Source: a virus. Taken from it: 46,367 nt of DNA. Each line of letters begins with the position of its first letter. The first letter of the stretch is position 1. Both the position numbers and the translations under genes were made by a program. Of this stretch, positions 1 to 7,760 are shown piece by piece. The notes beneath the pieces are model-generated. The model had not been told where the DNA came from. It saw nothing but the letters and a program-made list of their open reading frames with translations, and did not search any database. The stretch spans positions 1 to 46,367 of the IMG/VR virus record IMGVR_UViG_3300027909_000034. The stretch is one strand, 5' to 3'.

Positions 1-2438
1 AGTATTGCTACTACGACATCACGGCAGTGGCGGCGCTAGGCGATGGGTTCGGCGCGGTGCTCACGCTGGATGTGTCCGACGGCCCGCACGACTTCGCGGT
101 CGGCGATCAGGTGCAAACGCCCTGGATCGTGGGCGCGAGCGGCGCGTCCTATGCCACCGGCGTTTCGCGCGTCGAAGCGGTCGATGCCAACGGCATCAAC
201 ATCACCATCGCAGTTGTCGTTGGCGGAGTGCCACAGGCAGCGGTGCCCAACACCACGGTCACCTACCCGATCAACCCGCTCGATGGCAGCGGGCGCGCGG
301 TGTTCCCGCAAATCTACCGCCAGCGCAACGTCAACCAGAGCGACATTTTCGAGTTGCGCAACTGCTCGGCCAGGTTCTACGGCGTCAAGATGTATTGGGC
401 CTCGGCGGTGTGCCTGTACGCGACCGACCAGTGGCATGACGGGGGCATGTGGAACTGCGAGGTCTACGACTCCGGGGCCGACGGCATCCACATCATCAAC
501 GGCTACAACCTGTGGCTGCAGGGCAACTATATCCACAACACCGCCGACGATGGCATCGCGCTGCTGTGCCACACCAGCAGCGCCACGCGCCCGCGCACGC
601 GCAACGTCACCATCATCAGCAACCTGATCCACATCGGGCGCGCGCGCGGCATCGCGTTGAACGGCGCGGGTGCCTGCACCATCGCCTACAACGTGATCCG
701 CGACATCTTGCTCGCGGGCTTGTACTTCTCGGCGGAGAGCGGCTTTTTCGGGGCACTGGACATCAACGTCCACGAGAACACGATCTGGACCTGCGGCAAC
801 GCAGGCGCAGCCTACACCGGCTGGCCCGCGACTGTGCAGGCGGCGGTCAACTTCGTGCCTGCCAGCACGACCTTGCGCAGCAAGATGGTGGCGCGTATCA
901 AGTTCACCGGCTGCAACCGCATCTGGAACGCGCGCGGCGTGGGAATGGCCGGGGTTACCACCGCCACCATGATCGGGGGCAGCATCGAGGAGTTGGACAT
1001 CGAGGAGTCGGGCGGGGATGGCTGGGGCTCGTTCGCCTTTGCCGACTTCTACGTGAACCGGCTGCGGGTCGTCCGTGCGGGCGGGCACGGCATGTTCATC
1101 CCGACGCAGGGCACGGGTCACAACACTTGGCAGCGCATCGACCTGTGGGACATCAACCGGGGCGCGCGCCGGTGGCTGCAGTCGTGCACCGTGTCGGCAG
1201 CCCAGGTGCTGACTTGCGTGCTGGAGCCCAACGTCGTCCACACGTTCGCGCCGGGCAATGTCGTGATCGTGGCGGGGGTCAGTTCGGATTTTCAGGGCGC
1301 CTTCGGCGCCACGGCGGACACCCAGGTCAACAACGACGAGCGCATCAACTCGTTTTCCGCCGACGGTTTTACGATGGCGGGCAACTACACGGTGGACACG
1401 GTGGTGGGGCAGACCGTGACCATGCTGCCCAACGTCTTCCTCACCGCCGCCACCACCCATGCGGGTGTCATCAAGCTGGATCAGCCCTGCCCGCAAGCCT
1501 ACATCGCGCTGCAGTCGGGCGCCAGCGCCAGCAACGACGGCATCAACTTCGATACTTCGGTGGCCTCCACCGCCTATCACACGATGAAGCAGGTCATCCT
1601 GCGCTCGTCCAACTACACGCTCAACAACTTCATCGAGCCCGCCGTCAACGCCGCCCCGCGCATCTCGATTGAAGACCCGGTCGATATGACGGGGCTTCGC
1701 GGCATCACGCAGTCGCCGCTGGTGACCACGCCCAAGCATCAATCGTGGACCAGCAACGCGATCACGGAGAGCACGGTGGGGGCGGTCACGCTGTTGGCGT
1801 CCTACTTCCTCAAGCAGTGCGGCCTGACGCGCAGCGGGCTCACCGCCAACACCAACGACACGCTGCCTACCGCCGCCCTTCTGATCTCGGAGTTGGGGCT
1901 GGCGGTGGGTCAGTCGGTCACGGTGCCGCTGGTGAACAACAGCGGCTATCTGTGGGGTCTGATTCCAGGGCTCAACGTCACGATGGCGGGGTTTACGTCC
2001 ATCCCCGAGCGCATGGAGGTGGAGGCGCAGATTCGCCACACCACGGCGGGCAACATCACTTTCACGATGCTGCAAAAGCGCCGCGACCTGATGAAGCTCT
2101 CGGGGTTCAGGCGGGCCTACCAAGACTCCACCGATGCCAACGTCACCATGAACACCGAGTTCATGGCGGGCCAGATTTATTGGCGCGACAACATGACGGC
2201 GGGGCGCAATACGCAACTGCCCACGGTAGCGAACCTGTACAACTCGGCCTACGGCCAGCCGGGCTCGGCCTACGTCTTCACGATCTGGAACACGACCGGG
2301 TTCAGCACCACCGTGACCAACGCCACCGATGCGAGTTGGACGCTGGTGGGCTCGATGGTGGTGGCAACCAATACGCAGGCCGACTTCTTCTTTGAGTTCC
2401 TGACCGCTACCACGGGCCGATGCACGCGGGCGCCGTAA
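1..2438 (+). CDS. Tail spike, C-terminal part (gene continues from right edge)
   Basis: This is the 3' part of a gene that starts at 45710 and runs across the artificial cut; the frame is open from base 3 and the joined protein is 986 residues. It shows many short strand-turn repeats rich in Asn, Gly, Ile and Val (for example IHIINGYNLWLQGNYIHN and NVTIISNLIHIGRARG), typical of right-handed beta-helix, pectin-lyase-like phage spikes that bind or cut surface polysaccharide. A less repetitive C-terminal third (after about 1750) may be the trimerisation or receptor part. No catalytic residues can be assigned by eye. The apparent GTG start at 27 is an artefact of the cut. It is followed by a shared promoter-like element and more virion genes, so a late structural role fits. 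Fold assignment is by pattern, not by search. Confidence 0.85.
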   Translation, partial: YCYYDITAVAALGDGFGAVLTLDVSDGPHDFAVGDQVQTPWIVGASGASYATGVSRVEAVDANGINITIAVVVGGVPQAAVPNTTVTYPINPLDGSGRAVFPQIYRQRNVNQSDIFELRNCSARFYGVKMYWASAVCLYATDQWHDGGMWNCEVYDSGADGIHIINGYNLWLQGNYIHNTADDGIALLCHTSSATRPRTRNVTIISNLIHIGRARGIALNGAGACTIAYNVIRDILLAGLYFSAESGFFGALDINVHENTIWTCGNAGAAYTGWPATVQAAVNFVPASTTLRSKMVARIKFTGCNRIWNARGVGMAGVTTATMIGGSIEELDIEESGGDGWGSFAFADFYVNRLRVVRAGGHGMFIPTQGTGHNTWQRIDLWDINRGARRWLQSCTVSAAQVLTCVLEPNVVHTFAPGNVVIVAGVSSDFQGAFGATADTQVNNDERINSFSADGFTMAGNYTVDTVVGQTVTMLPNVFLTAATTHAGVIKLDQPCPQAYIALQSGASASNDGINFDTSVASTAYHTMKQVILRSSNYTLNNFIEPAVNAAPRISIEDPVDMTGLRGITQSPLVTTPKHQSWTSNAITESTVGAVTLLASYFLKQCGLTRSGLTANTNDTLPTAALLISELGLAVGQSVTVPLVNNSGYLWGLIPGLNVTMAGFTSIPERMEVEAQIRHTTAGNITFTMLQKRRDLMKLSGFRRAYQDSTDANVTMNTEFMAGQIYWRDNMTAGRNTQLPTVANLYNSAYGQPGSAYVFTIWNTTGFSTTVTNATDASWTLVGSMVVATNTQADFFFEFLTATTGRCTRAP
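10..135. repeat. Terminal direct repeat, left copy
   Basis: Bases 10-135 are identical to 46242-46367. Both copies lie inside the same tail-spike reading frame and in the same phase. A repeat of this size at contig ends is what a circular or circularly permuted genome gives when a k-mer assembler closes on itself. A true biological terminal repeat would rarely sit inside a virion gene. Just left of the repeat the two copies differ at bases 5, 6 and 9 (T here, C in the right copy). Confidence 0.9.
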
Positions 2439-2439
2439 G

Positions 2440-2457
2440 GTGTCGGAAACTTGACAC
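2440..2457 (+). promoter_or_regulatory. Promoter-like element, copy 1 (GTGTC-n8-GACAC)
   Basis: An 18-base element GTGTCGGAAACTTGACAC has 5-bp inverted arms and contains a perfect -35-like TTGACA at 2451-2456. It lies in the gap between the tail spike stop and the next virion gene. The same element with one base changed occurs at 42541-42558, ahead of the portal region. The -10 side is weak here (CAATTT around 2474). It is likely a late promoter or activator site; inferred from recurrence and position only. Confidence 0.5.
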
Positions 2458-2505
2458 TCAGGGTATTTGAGAGCAATTTTCGCGCAGCATAACCGGGGAG
2501 CGACT

Positions 2506-3234
2506 ATGCCAATTCTTCAGCCTTTTGGTCCGGGCAACCAGCAAATGGCCGCTGGTGCCGTGCCCGACTTTTCCGCCATCAGCCAGCAGTTGAATGCGTG
2601 GTCGCAGTACGTCGGCGGGCCGTATGGCAACGCAGGCTACACGACCCAAGCCGGTGCGGCCTACACCAAGACGCCCGCGATGGAACTCGGCGGCATTCAC
2701 GTCCACACCGGCGCCTCGGGTGCGGTGAACGTCACCATGTCCACCGCCGCCGATCTCTATGCCGCCTATCCGGGCGCGCAGCTGGGCTCGACGTGGACGC
2801 ACCTGCACGTCAACCTGAACAGCGGCACGGATACGCTGGTCACCGCCAGCGGCATCACCCTGGCCGGGACCACCACGATCCTCACCACGGCAGCGCGCAT
2901 GTATGTCGGGCGCTTCACCGCATGCCCGGTGCCGATCATCGGCATGTCATACAGCAGCGCCGTGGTCACCCTCACCACCTCGGCGCCGCACGGGCTGGCG
3001 GCAGCAGGCAGCGCGATCGTGGCGAACATGAGCAACAGCGCATTCAACGGCACGTTTACGGTAGCGAGCGTGCCCAACGCCTATCAGCTGACGTATGCCT
3101 TGCCGGTGGCAACCGCATTTGCCACCGACAGCACGGTCCCCAACATCACGGCGGCAAGGCCCGCGCTGCTCAACACCGCGCCGACCATCTCCTATCAGGG
3201 CGCGTTCTCGTGGCCCGCGATCATGGTGGCCTGA
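2506..3234 (+). CDS. Virion-associated protein, unknown (242 aa)
   Basis: The protein is rich in Thr, Ala, Val and Asn with predicted beta structure, like decoration or fibre-base proteins, but I recognise no family. It includes a stretch around residues 135-200 (repeated TTSAPHGL / FNGTFTVASV-type strands) that resembles Ig-like or ubiquitin-activating-like beta modules seen in phage virion proteins. I chose ATG 2506 because GGGGAG lies just upstream; a longer frame begins at TTG 2467 but lacks a ribosome site. The N-terminus ILQPFGPG resembles that of the capsid protein (LLAPFLPGG). It sits between the spike and the scaffold gene, so a structural role is inferred. Confidence 0.75.
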   Translation: MPILQPFGPGNQQMAAGAVPDFSAISQQLNAWSQYVGGPYGNAGYTTQAGAAYTKTPAMELGGIHVHTGASGAVNVTMSTAADLYAAYPGAQLGSTWTHLHVNLNSGTDTLVTASGITLAGTTTILTTAARMYVGRFTACPVPIIGMSYSSAVVTLTTSAPHGLAAAGSAIVANMSNSAFNGTFTVASVPNAYQLTYALPVATAFATDSTVPNITAARPALLNTAPTISYQGAFSWPAIMVA

Positions 3235-3238
3235 CGCC

Positions 3239-3733
3239 ATGCTCAGATTATCCAGCGTGTTGCAGCAGTGGCTGCGTCCGGGCGTGCTGTTCCCCAACCT
3301 GACCGGGGTCGCGCCCTCGGCTGCGGTGCCGCTCTCGGCGCTGTGGCACAACGCCAATCTGGTCGCGCCCACGCCGGTCACCAAGACCGGCGCGCTGTCG
3401 GGCAACAATCAGGCGCTCACCGCCGCCGAGGTCTTGCAGGGCGTGATCTTTCTGGACGTGACCAACGGCGCCGGGTTCACCTTGACCCTGCCCTCCACCA
3501 ACTCCTTGCTCAGTGCATTTTCAAATGTGCTGGTGAAGGACGGCACGTTCGCCAAGGAGGTCACGGTGGTTAACAACAACATCGGCCAGACCGGGACGCT
3601 GACGGCGGGCGATGGCAGCACGACGATTACCGGGACGGCGACGATTGCGACCAATACCACGCGCCGTTTCTTGATGACAGTGACCAGCGGCACGACCATC
3701 AACTTCCGCAACATGGGATCGTTGTCGCTGTAG
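3239..3733 (+). CDS. Virion-associated protein, unknown (164 aa)
   Basis: This is a Thr/Val/Asn-rich protein with predicted beta strands and no recognised family. It starts only 4 bases after the previous stop and has no strong Shine-Dalgarno, suggesting coupled translation. The N-terminus (LQQWLRPGVLFP) matches the pattern of the scaffold and major capsid N-termini (Leu-rich, then PG, then a hydrophobic pair and Pro). The middle (about 65-150) repeats T-V-T-N-N-type strands as in capsid decoration or fibre proteins. Function is not known; capsid or tail location is inferred from its neighbours. Confidence 0.75.
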   Translation: MLRLSSVLQQWLRPGVLFPNLTGVAPSAAVPLSALWHNANLVAPTPVTKTGALSGNNQALTAAEVLQGVIFLDVTNGAGFTLTLPSTNSLLSAFSNVLVKDGTFAKEVTVVNNNIGQTGTLTAGDGSTTITGTATIATNTTRRFLMTVTSGTTINFRNMGSLSL

Positions 3734-3759
3734 GCAGGCGCGGTACCCGAGTGGTGGGA

Positions 3760-3794
3760 CGTTACTCACCGTTCGACTTGTGGGCGTAACTCAC
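3760..3794. promoter_or_regulatory. Paired 10-bp direct repeats before scaffold gene
   Basis: CGTTACTCAC (3760-3769) and CGTAACTCAC (3785-3794) are near-identical and 25 bp apart, so they would sit on the same face of the helix roughly two and a half turns apart. They occupy the short gap upstream of the scaffold gene. A regulator-binding or promoter role is inferred; no clear -35/-10 pair is visible. Confidence 0.3.
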
Positions 3795-3807
3795 AGAGGA
3801 GCAGTGC

Positions 3808-4623
3808 ATGAGCAAGCTATGGCAGTGGCTGCTGGCAGCGTATTTGCCGGGCGGCTGGTTGTGTCCGTGTGTGGGGGAAGATGACGGCGGGGGCGAAGGT
3901 GCAGGCGAAGATCAGGCGGGCGAGACGGACGAGTCTGCCGACGAACCCGCCGAGCCAGCCGACGAAGAAGGCGAGGCGGGCGAGGGCGACGAGGGTGAGG
4001 CTGAATCGGAGCCTGACGACGGCGCCGCGCCCAAGGCCGGGCGGCGGCAGGGGCGAATCGAGCGGCTGAACGCGCGGCTGGCGCAGGAGCGCGAAGCGCG
4101 CGAGCGCGCCGAGGCCGAGGCCAGAGCGGCGCGCACACCGGCAGCGCCCACGCGCAACGAGGCCGAGGAAGAGGCCGAGATGCAGCGCCGCGAGGAAGCG
4201 GCGGGGCTCAAGTACGAGCAGCGTTTGTACAACGCGGCGCAGCGCCTGCAGCAGCGTTCGCAGCAGCGCCAGCAACAGGTGGAAAGCGTGCTGGCCGACA
4301 AGCTCGACGCCATCGAGTTTGCGACCGAGTGCCAAGGCAACGAACTGGCGCAGAAGCACCGCGATGAAGTGGAGAAGCGATTGACCACCATGCGCAACGC
4401 GGGCCGCAATGCCCCGCGCATGGGACTGCTGGCGCTCATTCTCGGCGAGCAAGTGATCAAGCAGTCGAAGGGCAAGCCGAGCAAGCGCAAGGAAGAAGCA
4501 GAAGCACGCATCACGCAGCGCCGTGGCGAGCCTCCGGGCAACCGCAGCGATGCCAGCAACCGGGGAGCGCGCCGCGACGACGCTAAGGCGCGTGAGAAGC
4601 GGCTACTCGGTCAACGCATTTGA
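3808..4623 (+). CDS. Probable capsid scaffolding protein (271 aa)
   Basis: The protein lies directly upstream of the major capsid gene, the usual place for a scaffold. After a hydrophobic N-terminus (LLAAYLPGGWLCP), residues about 24-75 are almost entirely Asp, Glu, Gly and Ala. Residues about 80-175 are a long Arg/Glu/Ala/Gln coiled coil, and the C-terminus is strongly basic (RRDDAKAREKRLL), as in scaffolds that bind capsid through a basic helix. GAGGAG precedes ATG 3808. The N-terminal 20 residues share about half their positions with the capsid protein N-terminus, including LPGG. Known: scaffolds guide procapsid assembly and leave or are cleaved. Assignment rests on composition and position. 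Confidence 0.8.
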   Translation: MSKLWQWLLAAYLPGGWLCPCVGEDDGGGEGAGEDQAGETDESADEPAEPADEEGEAGEGDEGEAESEPDDGAAPKAGRRQGRIERLNARLAQEREARERAEAEARAARTPAAPTRNEAEEEAEMQRREEAAGLKYEQRLYNAAQRLQQRSQQRQQQVESVLADKLDAIEFATECQGNELAQKHRDEVEKRLTTMRNAGRNAPRMGLLALILGEQVIKQSKGKPSKRKEEAEARITQRRGEPPGNRSDASNRGARRDDAKAREKRLLGQRI

Positions 4624-4667
4624 CGGGTCGATTGTCGGCTCGTCTTTTATAGGGGAGTCGAGAGCGT

Positions 4668-6092
4668 ATGAGCCGCATCCTTCTGCAACTGCTTGCACCG
4701 TTCCTGCCCGGCGGGTTCTTCGCGCCGGGTCTGGTCAATCAGCAAGCCTCCTTCGCAGCCGATGTCAGCAACTACATTGCCGACAAGACGCTGCCACTGG
4801 CGCGGCGGCAGCTGATTGCCTATCAGTTCGGCGATCCGCTCGACTTGCCCGCGCATTCGGGCCTGACCTACACCGCCTCGCGCTACGAGCGTCTGCCGCT
4901 GCCGTTCCAGCCGCTGACCGAAGGTGTAGCCCCGCCCGGATCGGCGATGACGTTGCAGCAGGTGCAGGCGACCGCGCAGCAGTGGGGCGACCGCGTGATC
5001 ATCACCGACGTGGCCGATCTGACCATCAAGCACCCGCTGTTCAAAAAAGCGGTGGAACTGGTGGGCATGCAGCTGCCCGAAACCCTGGAGCGCAACACCT
5101 TCACGACCCTGCAGTCGGGCGTGCAGGTCAATTTCGCCAACGGGCGTGCCACACGCGGCGCACTCACCGCGACCGACGTGCTCACGCCTTTGGAAGTCTC
5201 GCGCGTGGTGGGCTCGCTCACGACCTACGGCGCCCCGCGCTTCATGGGCGACGAGCGCGAGGACATGAAGATCGACGCCGACCGCTCGCCCAACCGGGGC
5301 AGCAATTCGCCTGCGGTCATGGAGCACTACGTCGCGCTGGTGCATCCGCTGGTGTCGCAGGACTTGCGCCAGAACGCATCGGTGGTGCAGGCGTGGGCCT
5401 TCAGCGATGTCAACCGGCTCTACAACAACGAGCTTGGCGCGTGGGGCGGGGTGCGCTTCTGCTCGTCCAACATGATCCCCTATTGGGTGGGCGTGGCGGC
5501 AGTGAGCGGCACGGCCTCGGCCACCGGCGGCTCGCTCGCCACCTCGGCCACCTACAACATTCAGGTCACCGGCGCACCGGCGCAGACCTCGGTCGAGCAG
5601 CGCATCTATGCCGCCTCGGGCAGCATCTCGGTCACCGGCCCGACCGGCTCGATTGCGGTCACTACGCCCAACGTGCCGGGCTACGTGTTCAACATCTACG
5701 TGAGCAGCACGGCCACCATCTCCAACCTCGGCTTGACCGCGCTGGGCCCGACCTCCGGCCCGCTCGCAGGCAACGCCGTGCAGCTGCCGCCCAACACCAG
5801 CGTGGTCATCACCGGCATCGGCGCGGCGCAGACCCCGCCGCAGGCACCAACGGCAGGGGTCACCGTGTTCCCGACCTACTTCATCGGGCGCGGGGCCTAC
5901 GGTCAGGTCACCTTGGCCGACGCCGAGTTCCACTACCTGACCGGCGCGGACAAATCCGATCCGAACAACCAGACGCGGGTGGTGAGTTGGAAGGTGTTTT
6001 ACGGCTCGATCTTCTTGAACCAAGGATTCATGGCGCGCGTGGAATCGGCTAGCGCCTTCGCGGCTGGCTACACGAGCGGCACCGTTTCCTAA
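4668..6092 (+). CDS. Major capsid protein, N4-gp56 family (474 aa)
   Basis: The first 270 residues follow the N4-gp56-type capsid pattern. They include a segment ending in LPLPFQPLTEGVAPPGS, a block with QWGDRVIITDVADL, the stretch around LERNTFTTLQSG, and VMEHYVALVHPLVSQDL. The C-terminal part with AYGQVTLADAEFHYL, VVSWKVFYGSIFLNQGFMARVES is also typical. Residues about 275-395 are a Thr/Ser/Gly-rich beta insertion (SVTGPTGSIAVTTPNVPGYVFNIYVSS), probably an Ig-like surface domain. GGGGAG precedes ATG 4668. The first 20 residues (LLAPFLPGGFFAPG) match the scaffold N-terminus. A strong terminator follows, as expected for a highly expressed virion gene. Confidence 0.9.
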   Translation: MSRILLQLLAPFLPGGFFAPGLVNQQASFAADVSNYIADKTLPLARRQLIAYQFGDPLDLPAHSGLTYTASRYERLPLPFQPLTEGVAPPGSAMTLQQVQATAQQWGDRVIITDVADLTIKHPLFKKAVELVGMQLPETLERNTFTTLQSGVQVNFANGRATRGALTATDVLTPLEVSRVVGSLTTYGAPRFMGDEREDMKIDADRSPNRGSNSPAVMEHYVALVHPLVSQDLRQNASVVQAWAFSDVNRLYNNELGAWGGVRFCSSNMIPYWVGVAAVSGTASATGGSLATSATYNIQVTGAPAQTSVEQRIYAASGSISVTGPTGSIAVTTPNVPGYVFNIYVSSTATISNLGLTALGPTSGPLAGNAVQLPPNTSVVITGIGAAQTPPQAPTAGVTVFPTYFIGRGAYGQVTLADAEFHYLTGADKSDPNNQTRVVSWKVFYGSIFLNQGFMARVESASAFAAGYTSGTVS

Positions 6093-6137
6093 CTAGACCT
6101 CCCTCTCTTGCTCGGGGTCAACGCGCAAGAGTGTTAC

Positions 6138-6165
6138 CGGGGGCTTAATGGCCCCCGTTTTTTTT
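6138..6165 (+). terminator. Rho-independent terminator after capsid gene
   Basis: A perfect 7-bp stem CGGGGGC/GCCCCCG (6138-6144 with 6151-6157) closes a 6-base loop and is followed by eight T (6158-6165). It is 45 bp after the capsid stop and just before the next gene, so it probably trims transcription between the capsid gene and the tail genes. Confidence 0.9.
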
Positions 6166-6179
6166 GAAAGGTGCTTGTG

Positions 6180-6635
6180 ATGACAGACAAGAAACTCACG
6201 TTGAATGCCGATCTGGACCTGCCTGCCGAGATACGCGAGAAGCTGGCGAACTACGAGAAGATGGAGGCACGCGCGCAGCGTGCGGACGCCATCGAGGCCG
6301 AGCGTAACAAGCTGAAGCAGCTGCTCTCGGAGAAGGTGAGCCCGCACCTGGACATGGTGAGCCTCGATGACAATGGCAAGCCAAGCTACAAGCACATGAT
6401 CGACCTGCCGCCGGTGGGCGGCTTCTCGATCCGCATCAACGGCGTGGACTTCTTTCACGGTCAGGTGTACGACCTGGACGAGGACATGATGAGGTGCATC
6501 ATGGACATCGAGTACCGCTGCTGGCAGCACGAACGCTCGATTCGCGGCAGCAACGAGAACGCCTACCGGCGTCAGTTCAACAACACGCTGGGCCCCAACG
6601 GCGTGATCAACACGCGCCGCAGTCTGATGGGCTAA
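6180..6635 (+). CDS. Conserved-looking phage protein, unknown (151 aa)
   Basis: Residues about 15-55 form a charged coiled coil (EIREKLANYEKMEARAQRADAIEAERNKL). The second half is a compact domain rich in aromatic and acidic residues (INGVDFFHGQVYDLDEDMMRCIMDIEYRCWQHE). ATG 6180 is chosen because GAAAGG lies 8 bases upstream; GTG 6171 is less likely. The position between capsid and head-tail adaptor genes suggests a virion or assembly role, but I do not recognise the family. Confidence 0.75.
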   Translation: MTDKKLTLNADLDLPAEIREKLANYEKMEARAQRADAIEAERNKLKQLLSEKVSPHLDMVSLDDNGKPSYKHMIDLPPVGGFSIRINGVDFFHGQVYDLDEDMMRCIMDIEYRCWQHERSIRGSNENAYRRQFNNTLGPNGVINTRRSLMG

Positions 6636-6650
6636 AGGAGAATATGACAC

Positions 6651-7079
6651 ATGGATGAAGCCGCGCGTGACCCGCTCGTCGCCAACGGATTCCAGATTCA
6701 AAGCGGCGCGGGGCAGGGCCGCAACATCAGCATCACGGGCGTGTTCCTCACCAGCGATTCGCTGGCCGAGAAAAACCGCAAGTTCGATGAGGCGATGACG
6801 ATCATCAACCGCCAGCGCGTGCGTCAGGAAGTGCCGCTGCTGGAGGAGCAGCTGGACAATCAGGTGCGCCAACTCGATCACGCGCTGAACGAGGAGCAGC
6901 GCCTGCGCGATGTGGTCGCGGCCACCAAGCAGTCCGATGCCAAGAGCAAGCGGCAGGCGGAACTGAACGCGGCGAGCAACGCGGTGGAGTCGTTGAAGAA
7001 GAGCATCAAGGAGGGCCAGGAGCGCCTTGCCGAGATGCGTGAGGAAGGCGGTTTTGACAGCGGAGACAACGGCACATGA
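6651..7079 (+). CDS. Coiled-coil protein, unknown (142 aa)
   Basis: This small protein has a short N-terminal globular part (residues 1-45) and a long predicted coiled coil from about 50 to 130, rich in Gln, Glu, Lys and Leu. AAAGGAG precedes ATG 6651. It ends in an ATGA overlap with the adaptor gene, implying coupled translation in the head-tail operon. No family recognised; a virion assembly role is inferred from context. Confidence 0.7.
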   Translation: MDEAARDPLVANGFQIQSGAGQGRNISITGVFLTSDSLAEKNRKFDEAMTIINRQRVRQEVPLLEEQLDNQVRQLDHALNEEQRLRDVVAATKQSDAKSKRQAELNAASNAVESLKKSIKEGQERLAEMREEGGFDSGDNGT

Positions 7080-7759
7080 TGACGGCCAACCAGATTTGCG
7101 CGCTCGCGCGGCAGGTGTCCAAGGCACCGGCGGCTTACTCGCAGCAGAGCCAGCAGATGATGCAACTGGTGCTCGATGACCTGTCGATCAACCGCAACCT
7201 GCGGGTGAATCTGGTGACCAGCACGCTCAATGTGCCCGCCAACGTCAACGGGCCCATTGCGCTGCCGGTCAACTGCCAGCGCGTGTACGACCTGTTCTAC
7301 ACCGTGAACGGCATTCCGCACGAGATCACGCCGATTGATTGGGACTTGTACGACTCGCTAATCGTTTCGCCGCAAGTGACCAATTATCCGTACAACTTCG
7401 CGGTGGACGTGAGCCCGACGCAGGCCGATGGCGTGGCGCCCAACATCTGGATTTATCCGCTGTCCACCACACCGCTGCCCTGCCAGCTGCGCTACTTCAA
7501 GAAGCAGGCGACACTCGTGGACTTCAACGTGGTGCCGTGGTTTCTGGATCAGGACTACCTGCTGCACGCGGTATCCACGCAGCTGATGAAGATCACCAAC
7601 GATGATCGCTGGCCCGCCTTTGTCTCCAGCGGCGAGGAGATGCTGCGAAAGCATCTGATCATGGAGGGCAACCGGCTCAACGTGCCGATCCGCGTCAAGC
7701 TCGATCCGACCTTGTACCGCCCGCACTCCAGCCTGCGCCCGACCAAGCTGACGGACTGA
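7076..7759 (+). CDS. Probable head-tail adaptor / tail accessory protein (227 aa)
   Basis: The protein has a helical N-terminus (residues 1-45), a beta-rich middle around VLPVNCQRVYDLFYTVNGIPHEITPIDWDLY (about 60-90) and a helical C-terminus around YLLHAVSTQLMKITNDDRWP. This layout and its position directly before the nozzle-like gene resemble the P22 gp4-type adaptor of podoviruses. It overlaps the previous gene by ATGA and is followed 1 bp later by the next start. The assignment is by gene order and general pattern and needs a profile search. Confidence 0.55.
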   Translation: MMTANQICALARQVSKAPAAYSQQSQQMMQLVLDDLSINRNLRVNLVTSTLNVPANVNGPIALPVNCQRVYDLFYTVNGIPHEITPIDWDLYDSLIVSPQVTNYPYNFAVDVSPTQADGVAPNIWIYPLSTTPLPCQLRYFKKQATLVDFNVVPWFLDQDYLLHAVSTQLMKITNDDRWPAFVSSGEEMLRKHLIMEGNRLNVPIRVKLDPTLYRPHSSLRPTKLTD

Positions 7760-7760
7760 C

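Noticed and set aside
36-2216. 726-aa open frame on the minus strand over the spike
   Set aside because: Shadow caused by high GC; the plus-strand frame has clear beta-helix repeats and continues across the circle joint.
3095-3238. N-terminal extension of the 3239 gene
   Set aside because: It would overlap the preceding virion gene for 140 bp and has no start signal; ATG 3239 fits the operon spacing.
4668-6092. N4-like phage (schizovirus-type) assignment from the capsid type
   Set aside because: The N4 virion RNA polymerase, the small RNA polymerase genes and DNA polymerase are absent, and portal and tail genes look P22-like.
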